From Melampsora larici-populina 98AG31 (Eukaryota > Basidiomycota > Pucciniomycetes > Pucciniales > Melampsoraceae): a stretch of DNA of 64,000 nt. Below the pieces are notes generated by a model. It was not told the DNA's origin. It ran no database searches and saw only the letters and a list, made by a program, of their open reading frames with translations. The stretch covers positions 232,145-296,144 of the forward strand of contig NW_006768771.1 in assembly GCF_000204055.1 (NCBI RefSeq), given 5' to 3'. Both the position numbers and the translations under genes were made by a program. Of the stretch, positions 1 through 10,306 are shown piece after piece (position 1 is the stretch's first letter; each line of letters opens with the position of its first letter).

Positions 1-313
1 CTCCTGGAAATTTGTTGCGGTTGAATGTAACATCATCAGAGTACACAATGCGGCCGTCTTCCAGTCAAATCTGGCAGTTCTTCATACCAACTTAGTAACC
101 CAACAAGATACCTTTGACTGAGGTATTGTCAAATTTTTGCCAAAATTGTTTTGGAATAAGGACATAAGCTTGACAGCCAAAAGGTTTTGGTCTGGTGTAG
201 TCAAATTTGCAGCCAAACCATGACTCATAAGCGGACTTGTTGTTTGTCACTTTACCTGGTGTCATGTTCTCAAGAAATACAGCAGTCATCATGGCTTCTG
301 CCCAAGAGTTGTA
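1..313 (-). pseudogene. Copia-type integrase C-terminal fragment
   Basis: Minus-strand translation gives the end of a Ty1/copia integrase: a WAEAM..A.FL.N..P segment, then ESWFGCKFD..RPKPFGCQAYVLIP, then KGILLGY. Past an in-frame stop near position 95 a recognisable continuation (GRIVYSDDVTFNRNKFPG) follows in another frame, matching the usual integrase C-terminal 'position on strand' segment. The upstream integrase core is absent: the fragment abuts the end of the fold-back element starting at 316, and the far side of that element carries unrelated coding sequence. It is a broken relic, cut at the window edge as well. The family assignment is firm; the exact clade is not. Confidence 0.75.
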
Positions 314-315
314 GG

Positions 316-2257
316 CACAGGCCCAATCACAAGTCACTGGCAGGCCAGCGCCTCCCACCGACCCTAGCAAGTTATGAGCAAGTTATGAGCAAGTTATGAG
401 GTGGATATCAAATGGATAACATCCATTGATTGAGAATTTGTTGAGAAGTGGTTGGGATACCACCAAAATTGAGATGATGTCATACAGCATCATAAACCTA
501 TACAAACCTGCTCTTGTATCTCCCCACCAAGAAGATATAGTTTATTAACCTTTGTGACATAAATTGACCAAGTTATTGAGGTTTGAAAAAAAAAATCACG
601 GACAAAAAATACTATTTTTGTACTATACCTAAGAATTGATTCTGGAATATTTTCTAGCTTTATAAATATACATGCAAAAAAAATTGATAATCCTTTTCAA
701 AATATGTTTCTCCACATCTTTGTCCCCTAAAGCCTTCCTGTATGGGCAGTATTTCTACATGTAATTCCTGAATGTGTCTGCAAGTTTGAATTTCTGAAGT
801 TCTTTGCCCCAAGACAAACTTGGAGGGAACATATTACCAAAATCATTCTGAATTTGATTGATATACATGTATATGGTATTTGACAAAATTTTCTGCCATA
901 AACTTTGCCATATTCTGCCTAGAATCAAAGAATCAATCAGATTGTTGACTGCTCATGTACACACCACAATTACATATAGAAATATTGCCCATACAGGAAG
1001 GCTTTAGGGGACCAAGATGTTGAGAAACATATTTTCAAAAGGAATGTCAATTTTTTTGTGTATGTATACTGAGGAAGCTGGAAGATATTCCAGAAGGAGA
1101 GCACTATTTGGCGCCCGGTTTCAAAAACCCAAAGCCCGGTTTTCGGATAGTAGACCGGGCTGTACGTCTTTGCAGCCCGGTCGGGGTTGAAACCGGGCTG
1201 CCTCAACTTTTGTTTCTCTTTTTGCCATCTTTATATCGATGTCTCAATTTTTATGCAAACAGGTTTACACCTTGAGTCCCAAGATAATGAATCTCAAAGT
1301 GCACTTGTCAAAAAGCCCCTCCAAATGGCTTCATTCTTTGGCTAATCATTCTAGCTAATTTTCATTGATTTGATTGCATAGTCTGAGTTGTACTAAACGT
1401 TCCACAATCTTTCTGACACTATACACACATTGATATAGCTTCATAAAGTGAGAGACTCTGATAATTTGGATCCATCACAAGAAGATGTATGAGGATTTGG
1501 TTGCCAGATGCAAGAAAAACAATCGCCCAAGAGTGGAACAATTGGGCATAGATTGATGGGTATTGAACAGTCAGCACTTGTTTCATTGATGGAGAAGAGA
1601 TGAGGAAAAATGACAACAAGAACTTACCATTTTCAGATGTGGTGTATTGGGTGGTTTGAGGCTTGTCGAGATTTGGATGGTACTTGTCAACTTCAAGATG
1701 AAGGTGAGCGTCAGGCGAGGTCAGGCAACAATTTGTATTGGGTCAATCGAGAGCTCACAGCTCGGTTTCAGGAAATCGGGTTGACTTCAGCAGCCTGTTT
1801 TTATGGTTTCACAGCCCGGTTTGTGAAAATCGGGCTGTTGGAGAGCGTTGCGCCCGGAAAAGACTGCGGCTGCGGCAAAATTTGGCTCAATCGGGTCCGG
1901 GTGTGCGCGGAATCTGCGGGTAAAGCCCCAAAGAAAACCGGGCGTAGGTATAGTACAAAAATAGTATTCCTTGCCCGTGATTTTTTTTCAAACCTCAATA
2001 ACTCAGTCACTTTACGTCACAAAGTTTAATAAACTATATATTCTTGGTGGGGAAATACAGGAGCAGGTTTGTACAGGTTTATGATGCTGTATGACATCAT
2101 CTCAATTTTGGTAGTATGACATATTTTGCTGGTAACTGACCCAAAACATCTTGATAGCAGATGGATGTTATGCTGAAAACAAATTGAAGTTTTGTTGAAA
2201 ACATTTTGGAGACATCGGATGTACTGGCCTGCCAGTGACCAGTAGTTGGGGGCTGTG
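316..2257. mobile_element. Fold-back DNA element, copy 1 (long terminal inverted repeats)
   Basis: The two ends are long inverted repeats. The left arm starts CACAGGCCCAATCACAAGTC and the right arm, reverse-complemented, starts CACAGCCCCCAACTACTGGT. Similarity continues for at least 330 bp, and the arms pair again deeper in (about 700-770 against 960-1040). It is the same family as 4285-5354. No transposase is visible, so it is non-autonomous. The flanking triplets (AGG on the left, TAT on the right) do not match, and the flanking coding sequences do not rejoin, so one flank has probably been deleted or rearranged. The middle (about 1096-1945) looks like a later insertion. Confidence 0.75.
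1096..1945. mobile_element. Possible nested element with CGCCCGGTTT ends
   Basis: This block interrupts the fold-back symmetry: the sequence before 1096 and after 1945 would be nearly adjacent in an intact copy. It begins GCACTATTTGGCGCCCGG and ends CCGGGCG, giving a short inverted repeat CGCCCGGTTT, and it is studded with CCCGGTTT motifs in both orientations. Its left end resembles the end of the 9-bp-TSD element at 27313 (CCCACTATTTAGCGCCC), which suggests a Mutator-like origin. No TSD could be defined and the right terminus appears truncated. No coding capacity is visible. Confidence 0.4.
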
Positions 2258-2261
2258 TATG

Positions 2262-2785
2262 GGGTTTGTTGAACGAGATTATAAAACAGGGGAAGTGTAT
2301 TGTGATGAGGGATTTTTGGACTCTTGGTGACAGAAAGGTGATTTTTGATTTCCTGATATCCAACAGATTGATACTCACCATGTTTTGGGTCTCTTTTTAC
2401 TCCTACCAATGGCACTCCTTGTGCGTTCTCCTCTTCAGCTGAATCTCTAGGAAGCCTTACAGCCCCACGAGCTAGATTTCCGGTTGGTGCTGCTACGTTT
2501 TGGTTGGAATTTCTGTCCTGTAGGTCTTCATTGCTCTCTAGTCCGTCATAGTCAGAGACGTCCTCGGGATCATCTTCTGGATTATTGATTAGAACCTCAT
2601 CGTCATCGTAGTATTCTTCACCCCAGGGGTTCATTCTCATCATTGTTGACATCTTCAATCTTGTCTTGGTTGTTGTTACAATTTCTTGACCTGCTTTGTG
2701 TTCTGGGCTTTGAGTCCCCGTCGGTCAGAGCAAGTTCAGCTAGTCTCCTGGACTCTTCTAGTTCTTGTGCAAAAGTAACCATATT
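2262..2785 (-). pseudogene. Acidic retrotransposon-type ORF remnant, function unrecognised
   Basis: Read on the minus strand from an ATG near 2782, the sequence encodes a start like MVTFAQELEESRRLAELAL, then an Asp/Glu/Asn-rich stretch (EEYYDDDEVLINNPEDDPED) after one frameshift near 2660. It stays open to the fold-back element at 2257 (NTLPLFYNLVQQTPY). It could be the N-terminal part of a retrotransposon gag-like protein, because LTR-like direct repeats lie just upstream at 2905-3163, but no zinc knuckle or protease is present. I do not recognise the family. The ORF is cut by the fold-back element. Confidence 0.45.
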
Positions 2786-2904
2786 TTTCCTTTTCTTGGA
2801 TTATTGAAATCAGGGAGGTATCTGTGGTTGAATCTGTTGTATGTTAGGCTTTGATATATTTGAAAGACTTTAAGATTAAAGTACAAGAATTAATTGAATG
2901 ATGA

Positions 2905-3163
2905 ACCTGTGACGTTCAGGTTATTAGCTTTGTATAAAGCTAACACACTTGATCGTAGAGAAAGAACAATCTGAGGAACGAAGATTGTTAAAACAAAAGG
3001 ATTAAGTTCGATTTCTTATTCTACTACTAATATCAAAACAACTATAACAACTTACACCTGTGACGTTCAGGTTATTAGCTTTGTATAAAGCTAACACACT
3101 TGATCGTAGAGAAAGAACAATCTGAGGAACGAAGATTGTTAAAACAAAAGAATTAAGTTTGAT
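2905..3163. repeat. Two direct copies of a 108-bp sequence, LTR-like
   Basis: Copies at 2905-3012 and 3056-3163 both start ACCTGTGACGTTCAGGTTAT and differ at only about two positions. The arrangement (tandem LTR sub-repeats next to a minus-strand ORF) resembles the duplicated block inside the copia B LTR at 8508-8650, although the sequences differ. It is probably part of an old LTR running to about 3400. Confidence 0.7.
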
Positions 3164-3489
3164 AAAGGAAAAAGATTACAATGAATAATATGAGAAACCC
3201 TTTATACAAACTCAATTCATGACGTCATAACAGATAAATGATGTAAGCAAAAGAAACTTATAAGTGCATAAGAGAAGAGCGCGTCTCTATCTCAATTGAA
3301 TTGATATTCTATGAATTGATATGAGTTCTTGACTAGCGTTAGTTTGCCAGACGTGAGAGACCGAGAGAATGTGAGAGGAAGAATTTTCTTAGCCCAACTT
3401 GCAGGGGAAAATTTTCCGTCTCAGAGTTTTCCTCTTGGTATTAGCATATGCTAACATCTATTCTAACGTGGCCCTCAGTCATGGAACTC

Positions 3490-5557
3490 AGCGCAAAGTT
3501 GTGCCTTTGTTTGCGCCACCAAGGAAATCTTTGCTGAATACGGCGTGCAATACTCTGTCCTATGGAAGCTTCCGTATTTTGATCCTCTTAGCCACACAAT
3601 TGTAGAACCAATGCATAACATCTTTCTTGATATCCTCAAGAACCATGTTACAAGGGCTTTTGGAATGAAGTCTGACCCACAATATGCCAAAGATCCAAGG
3701 AACGGGGATACTAGCAATGTTGAAGACTTGGAGACAGAGACTGTAGCATCAGACATGTATTTGAAGGATTGCTTTGTTGACCCAGCCTCAGAAAACCCAG
3801 AACCGCAATTAGGATCATCATCTCCCCTGCAACTTCAGGGTATCTATCAGCAGAGAGCAATGACAAGTTGTTGTATGCATTTGAAGAAATGAACTTAGAA
3901 ATTGATACTTGTTCTGCAACATCACCCCAAAGTGCTCAAACAACGCAAGGGCAGACAGAAAGCTTTTTAGAAGATGACACATTTGAGGAAGACCTCTCTG
4001 ACTTGGAAGATGCTGATGGAGATGAACTTGGTTGAAAAGTTTTTGATGATTCTCAGAAACTAGCTACATTGCAAGATATCACACAAAATATAAAACCCCT
4101 TCCCGGGTTAGATGCGTGCCTAGCACTGTAGGGACACGGAAGGGCGGGAAATTGAGGGCAGATGAATGGGTGGTTCTCTTCCAGGTCATGATGATTCTTG
4201 CAATAATTTCTGTCTTGCACAAAGACCAGGGTGCTACAGACTTCACAGAACACAACTTTGTCTGCAATGTGCTCCATCTCATAACACAGCCCCCATCTAC
4301 TAGTCTCTGGCAGGCCAGAGCCTACCACTCATGACTCCATGAAAGATTCATGAAAGATTCAGCAAGATTCCAAAACACCTTCAACATAATATCATATGGG
4401 GCCATTTGCCTATCTGACCACCAAAATTCTGATGTCATCATATGATGTCATAAATCTGTACACACCTGCTCCTGTATTCACAGATCAAGAATATAGTCTA
4501 TTAAACTTTATCATGTAAATTGAATGAGTTATTGAGGTTTGAAAAAAAATCACGGATAAAAAATACTATATTTGTACTATACATAAGACTCGTATCTTGA
4601 ATATCTTCAATCTTTGTCAATATACATGTACATCAAATTTGATAATATTTTCCGCACTATGTTTCTCCACATCCATGTTCCCTACAGCCCTTGTCTATGG
4701 GTAGTAGTTTTATATGTAATTGTGGATTATATACAGAAGTTGGATTTTCTGAAGTTCTTTGACCTTGAGGCAAATTGTGATGAAATGTAGGGCCCAAATT
4801 AAGCACAAATGGACTGATATGCATGTGAATAATAATTTCCAAAAGTTTCTGCCATCAATTTATTCATATCCTTCCTAGAATCAACAAATCAGGGAAAGAT
4901 TGGATTCCTCATGTAGAATTCACAATTACATATAGAAATATGCCTTTTGGACAAAGACTGCAAAAATAAAAAATGTAGAAACATGTATTGTACTGTGGAA
5001 TATAAAATTTATTTTATATGTATATTGATAAAGATTTAAGATATCCAAGATCCCCGTCTTATGTATAGTACAAAAATAGTATTTTTTATCCGTGTTTTTT
5101 TTAAACACCAATAACTCAGTCAATTTACATGATAAAGTTTAATAGACTATATGCTTGATCTGTGAATACAGAAGCAGGTGTGTACAGATTTATGACATCA
5201 TATGATGACATCAGAATTTTGGTGGTCAGATAGGCAAATGGCCCCACATGATATTATGTTGAAGGTGTTTTGGAATCTTGCTGAATCTTTCATGAATCTT
5301 TCATGAAGCAGTGGTAATGTCTGGCCTGACAGAGCCTAGTAGCTGCGGGCTGTGTAAGTGTATTGAACATTGTTCAGAGATTGGAACTGAATGAGTGGGA
5401 CATTGGCTCCCTCCAATACCATCTGCAAAGCTATTGAAATGGATATTCCATACTTTATAGTTCACTTCCTGTCCTGCCTAATCATCACATGGCGCTTCAT
5501 CTTCCTGAATGTATCCAACGGTTTGTGCCTGCACCTTTCTGGAGTGCATGGTCATTG
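3490..5557 (+). pseudogene. Tnp2-like (CACTA) transposase remnant, split by a fold-back element
   Basis: Around 3500-3660 the translation contains ..EIFAEYGVQYSVLWKLPYFDPL and VEPMHNIFLDILKNH, the core Tnp2 signature (Leu-Pro-Tyr-Phe-Asp-Pro then a Met-His-Asn catalytic segment). Near 4110-4280 comes a second conserved block (KGGKLRADEWVVLFQVMM). The fold-back element 4285-5354 interrupts it after LHLI. Past the insert the same frame continues through SVLNIVQRLELNEWD and then PNHHMALHLPE, a third Tnp2 landmark. Frameshifts and stops (for instance near 3890 and 5430) make it non-functional. It is independent of the better-preserved Tnp2 gene at 39895-43231. Confidence 0.8.
4285..5354. mobile_element. 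Fold-back DNA element, copy 2, TSD TAA
   Basis: 1070 bp with long inverted terminal repeats (left CACAGCCCCCATCTACTAG; right, reversed, CACAGCCCGCAGCTACTAGG), similar for about 320 bp per arm. The triplet TAA lies on both sides (4282-4284 and 5355-5357). Removing the element and one TAA restores the Tnp2 reading frame exactly. A 3-bp TAA duplication with CACAGCCC ends would fit a PIF/Harbinger-type non-autonomous element, but the superfamily is inference because no transposase is encoded. Confidence 0.85.
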
Positions 5558-5579
5558 TGGTGAGATACTTATAGGAGCA

Positions 5580-6720
5580 AGTTAAAATTATCTTTTTATT
5601 TTTCAATCTTCCTTTTTTCTCTCTCTTCATTAGTAGTCAAGTCTTGCATTTCTCAAATCCATTCAAGACAAAATCTTGTTCATGTATTCTTTTTATTTAC
5701 TTCATTCAGTCTTAAAGCAAAACAGAAGATTCACTAACAGATTGAAAATTAACTTTTAAAATCAATACAAAGATATTAACTTTTAAAATCAACAACATGT
5801 TCACTTGATTAACAAACTTAACAAGCATCCATCTTTTATTTTTACTTATAAATTTATTGAGAGAGAAGGAGGATTGAAAACAAGACAGCACAGACAATAA
5901 CTTAGAGAAGATGAAAATTGAAAACAAAAAGAGGGTTGTTGGAGTTAGAATGAAATTGAGGGTTGAATTGAAGCGTTGATCAGATCTAGAAAACAAAAGA
6001 GAGACCATTAGTAACAAGATTGAGAAGAGGAGGAAACTTACTTGTTGGTGAAGATGATCAAAACAATAGGATAAATTGGATGAATGAGGTCATTGAATCG
6101 ATTGATGAGTCTTGAATTGAAGCTGAAGATTGAAATTGATGAACTCGGTAGAGTTTGATGAGGAGAAGGGAAAGAACAGTTGAAGAAGTTGAAAATTGAT
6201 CGGATGTAAACTTAAAGAAAGAATCAAGCCAAAGTGAGAGTTAGTTAGTTGATGAAGACGAGACAGAGATAAGTAGGACTGAATGTAGATGATTGAGAAA
6301 GATGATTGAGAAGAAATTGAAGAAGTTAATAGTTGAAGTTGATAAGATGGGATATCCGGGTTCTGAGAGGAAGATAATGAAGTGTTAAGATTTTTGAAAG
6401 AAAGGATCAGATCGAACAAAATGACTAAGCTGACATCATTGATTGATTGAAGTATCAAAGATCAGGATAGAGCTAAGGAGGAATGATTGAATGGAGGGAT
6501 TGATGAAGAAGAGGTGATGAAGAGATAAGAAAGGGGGTAATGACGACTGTTAGATTGAGGAAATGAGGTCATGATGAACAATGAAGAGGGAAAGAGGAAT
6601 GGGTGTAGTGAAATGAATGGGGTGAGTTGAGGATTTGAAAATCAAAAGGAATCTTACATAAGCATACATCAAACATAGAAAAGAAAGACATGTTTTCACA
6701 ATGCAAAATCTACCAAAGGA
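5580..6720. other. Purine-rich (+ strand) non-coding stretch
   Basis: About 1.1 kb in which the + strand is dominated by GATGAAGA/ATTGAAG-like purine runs. Read on the minus strand it is pyrimidine-rich, with a plausible intron-like GTAAGT...TTTTCTAG pair (about 6040 down to 5990). That would suit a promoter/5' UTR of a minus-strand transcription unit, but no coding sequence follows. I see no convincing gene here. Confidence 0.35.
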
Positions 6721-6966
6721 ATGTTGTTGTTTTGTGCACACTGTGAAACTCACTTTTTAGAGATTTTTAGTCGTTTTCCCCCTGTGACACAAAAAAGACG
6801 CCATGCCCTTTACAGGCTCCTTTGGCGGTTACATGCTGTGACACTCCCCGTTTCAGTATTCCTCCTATCAGCCTATCTACGACTGAGATTGTATTCTTGC
6901 AACACTGTCTACATACCGTCCCTTTTAGACTCTCTGAACAAGTTGACCTCTGACACCTTACTACTT

Positions 6967-7172
6967 CACAGCCAGCATATTTGGCTCAGAGCCAAAAATC
7001 CGAGGATTCCTCGGATTTTGACTCCGAGTTAACCCCCATCCGGGGATCCAATCCGAGGCAACGGCCAGGGCCAACATTTGCCACGGAATTAGCCCTCAGG
7101 TGCCCTTTTCCTCGGGGGCGCCGTCCGAGGACTCCTTGGACGTTTGTCTCCGAGCCAAATATGCCGGCAGTG
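6967..7172. mobile_element. 206-bp MITE, CACTA-like, copy 1 (TSD CTT)
   Basis: Ends are inverted repeats: left CACAGCCAGCATATTTGGC, right (reversed) CACTGCCGGCATATTTGGC. They are flanked by CTT on both sides (6964-6966, 7173-7175). A 3-bp TSD and CAC termini are the hallmark of the CACTA superfamily. The interior is GC-rich and self-complementary (paired TCCGAGGA/TCCTCGGA motifs). A relative lies at 61463-61667. Non-coding. Confidence 0.75.
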
Positions 7173-7175
7173 CTT

Positions 7176-8433
7176 TCATCGTTTCTTCCGTGATCTTGCA
7201 AAGTAATCAAATCTTGATTGCCTCTTCTCCGTGAAATATCACTCAAACCATCATACACTCCGGGTTATCTTCAATCGATTAACTTTGGCCTTCCATTTCC
7301 AGCAAGGATCAGTTGAACATTAAGAATCATTGCATATTGTATGTTGTGATAGACTCAAAGGACAATTACAATCCTCTTTGAGACCCATTCTTTGAAGTCT
7401 TGAGGTGAAACCAGTAGCGATTGCCATACTTGCAACTCTGCACCTTTGTTTTAGCAATTTGCAAATCGACCAGGGGTGAGCATCATCACCCCTTTACAAA
7501 GCCCAATGCATAAAACTGATGACAGCGTGACTAGTATCACACCATCAATGGACTTTCTACGACTAATGATGTTGATAACCTGACATTGATTGCTTTGATG
7601 AGTATTTAAAGTGCTGCCTGAACCACCAAATGAGTCAAGGTGAGCTTAGATGGGATTCAATATGCAATGAGTCCTAAACCAAGAACAACAAGGGTGAAGG
7701 AATCAACTTATTGGGTTTGAGATGCATGGCGGCGGACCAGTATTGTCTTCATTACCTTTGACTCTTGGTTCAACCTTTGAGTGGATACACACAACACAAT
7801 ATGGTGTAGGCTTGATGTCCAACTCTTTGATTGCTACAGTAGTAAACATCTACATCAATATGTTCCCAAACAACAGTTAGACATGAATGGATCAAGCTAT
7901 TTTTTTACATTTCAAGATGTAAATAATACCAAATAACAGAGTTTGGTATTTGGTCTGGCTTCTTATGAAATATGTGACAAGTGTCCCAAGGTGGACATGT
8001 TCCAAATTGGAGCAATATGTCAATGGCAATACTGTGATGGGTTGTTCCACTTTTTATCTCCTTCCACTTACACACATGATTCTGTTTTGGGTGTTTGGAA
8101 TGGTAATGGGGAAGTGAGAACTTATATACTGTCTCGACTGTAATCTTGAGTGTGCAAATCCCCAAGTTTTGCTACGCCCTGTTGCAATGTATGAACCAAT
8201 ATGGATCACCTTGAGTATGGCCATAAGTTGTGTCCTATATAGTGACAAGCTCATCAGGCTGCAAGGGCAAGTATTGAATACGGTGATAACAACCTATAAA
8301 TTAGGATCCATAAATTACTGATGGAGCATGTGCAACAATCACCATGCGGGTAACATTGAGAAGAAAAGTCACATCCTAACTTTCAAGAACTTTGTAAGTG
8401 TCATGCTAAGACAATGGACCTCTTTGGACAGTT
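7176..8433. other. Unassigned AT-rich sequence
   Basis: No open frame here has family features. Short ORFs (for example 7943-8143) lack recognisable motifs. The tract is cut by copia B at about 8439 and may resume after 25367, so the two flanks could be one older sequence. I see nothing else to support. Confidence 0.3.
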
Positions 8434-8668
8434 AGTTTTGTGAGGTTTGAATACAAATGCTCAGAGGAGCTTGGATAGGTTGATGCCGAGTAAGATGAGT
8501 ACCTGGGGTAATCAGGTAAGATGTGAGTACGGCAACAGGCCTTCACAAGCTTCGAAGAGCAAATAAGAAAACAGACCTGGGGTAATCAGGTAAGATGTGA
8601 GTACGGCAACAGGCCTTCACAAGCTTTGAAGAGCAAATAAGAAAACGAACCTGTGCTAAAGCAACAGG

Positions 8669-9009
8669 TGTTGGAATACTGACATAGTTAGCATGTGAAC
8701 TCTCTCGTATTCCTTATGTCATATGTCAATGATGTGCTTTCCATCTATTTGCTTCTTGAATATTGTCTAGTTTTTCTATTTCTCACGTCAAATCAAATGT
8801 TTCTTTTACTGCTTTACTATTACGTAACACTCGTGTATATATACGCCCTGGAGCTGCACAAGGGAAGGGTTCTCTTTCTTCACCCTTTCCATTTCTCTTT
8901 TGTGCGCTCCAGGTACGTGTTTCTCTTTCTAGTAGTTTGTGCTTGTTGTTTATGAAATTGAAAGCCACCCTTTCCATTTCTCTTTTGTGCGCTCCAGTTG
9001 ATCGCAACA
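8669..9009 (+). repeat. Copia A 5' LTR
   Basis: 341 bp with TG...CA ends. It contains a TATATATA stretch near 8836 that could be the TATA box. A duplicated CACCCTTTCCATTTCTC block lies at about 8880 and 8967. Confidence 0.93.
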
Positions 9010-9027
9010 GGTTATGAGACCCATTCT
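9010..9027 (+). promoter_or_regulatory. Copia A primer-binding-site-like sequence
   Basis: GGTTATGAGACCC follows the 5' LTR directly. It resembles the copia primer site TGGTATCAGAGC (initiator tRNA-Met) at several positions, but the match is imperfect. The leader from here to the gag start at 9385 holds no gene. Confidence 0.5.
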
Positions 9028-9384
9028 CTACCTACTGCGTTGAAACCTTTTAAATCCTCTATTTTCTTGCTTTCAACTCAACTTGCGCCTTCTCAACAAG
9101 GGTCCTGTACTGCTTACAGTAAAACTTAGTTAAAACCTAGTTAATCTTGCACATCCCGTCCTTGTCTTACATCTATACATCTCGTCCTCGCATTACTTTG
9201 ATATCTCCATACTTCCGTACACCTCTAAACTGGATATCCATGTTCTATACACCACTATTGTCTATCCTCCAACAAACTTTAACATCTATCCTCCAATCTT
9301 GTGCTCCTCTTCCGGTACTCGCTCTTCATCCCCACCACCAACAATTATCTCTCAATCGTCTCCTGTCTCTCCATTACCGTCCAG

Positions 9385-10306
9385 GATGAAATCTTCCTCA
9401 GCAGACGATCGGTCTAACAACAGGATGTCAGGCATTACTGCTCTAGAGGCACCTGGCGAGGACTCGAACTACTTGGATTGGGAGTTCGCTGTTGAGCTAT
9501 ATCTTGTCGATGCGAAACTTACCCATGTCATCAAACTGGTTGATGTCAAGGAGCGATCTCCTACTTGGGAGTTGGACAATGCGCGTGTCTGTACGCTTAT
9601 CACTCGTGCGGTTGAAGACATTAATTATCAATATATCAAGCCTCACCGTCGTGATGCTGCCTCCATGTGGAAGGCCTTACGTCTTGCCCACAAGGACTCA
9701 ACCTCCGGAGGTCGAATGCTGGTACTTAACTCGCTCATCACCACGAAAATGGGTTCCAACGATCTTGAATCGCACCTTCGAACAATGAATAGACTCTTTG
9801 AACGACTTTCTTCCCTCATTACTGAGGATAGTCCCCTTACGGCGGACGACATTTTCTCTACCTCGCTCATTAACTCTCTCCCAGATGACTGGGCTCACGT
9901 TGTAACACCTCTTCGACAACAGAAGGATTTACAATCATTTTCGGTTGTCCGTGCTCTCAAAAACGAGCACATTCGACGCCAGTCATCCGGTTACCAACCC
10001 ACTACGGCTTTGAAATCCTTTGTTTCGAACAAGAAGACACCTAAGTCTCTTTCAAATGATCGAGATCGTCGCTCTGCTGATCGTCGCCCTAGGAACAGCA
10101 AGCGAACGAATCACAATATCGACCACTGTTGGGCTCTCGACAAGATTATCAAAGGACAAAAATCCTCTTCTTCCAACTCCTCTACCTCTAGCTCTTGTGT
10201 TCCAACCTCAAGGGCAGGAAAGACATCGGTAGTTGCTCTTGATTTCTCTGATTCAGATGATGAATCAGAGGGCGGTTGCAGAGGGCGGTCAGACAGTGGT
10301 AGCTAA
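9385..10306 (+). CDS. gag: Copia A Gag-like protein
   Basis: Start chosen at the ATG at 9385 (MKSSSADDRSNNRMSG...), because the open frame upstream has only non-ATG starts. The N-terminal half has the copia Gag pattern: a tryptophan motif SNYLDWEFAVELYL, then W.AL...H.D and a leucine-rich LESHLRTMNRLFERL (UBN2-type Gag domain). A basic region and an NHNIDHCWALDK segment follow; the latter looks like the second half (H-x4-C) of a zinc knuckle whose leading C-x2-C is missing. A Ser-rich and acidic tail ends at TAG 10304-10306. Pol follows in a different (+1) frame overlapping this tail, so an indel or frameshifting would be needed to make a Gag-Pol fusion. It would pack retrotransposon RNA in virus-like particles. 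Confidence 0.8.

Noticed and set aside
5391..5585. Separate small membrane protein ORF
   Set aside because: Another frame at the same place continues the Tnp2 remnant (PNHHMALHLPE), which explains the sequence better.
8508..8650. Regular direct repeats that might suggest a CRISPR array
   Set aside because: Only two long copies, inside an LTR, in a eukaryotic genome with no cas genes.
8783..9007. ORF duplicated at 14435-14662
   Set aside because: Both copies are simply the two copia A LTRs; the duplication of the ORF reflects the LTR pair, not a gene family.
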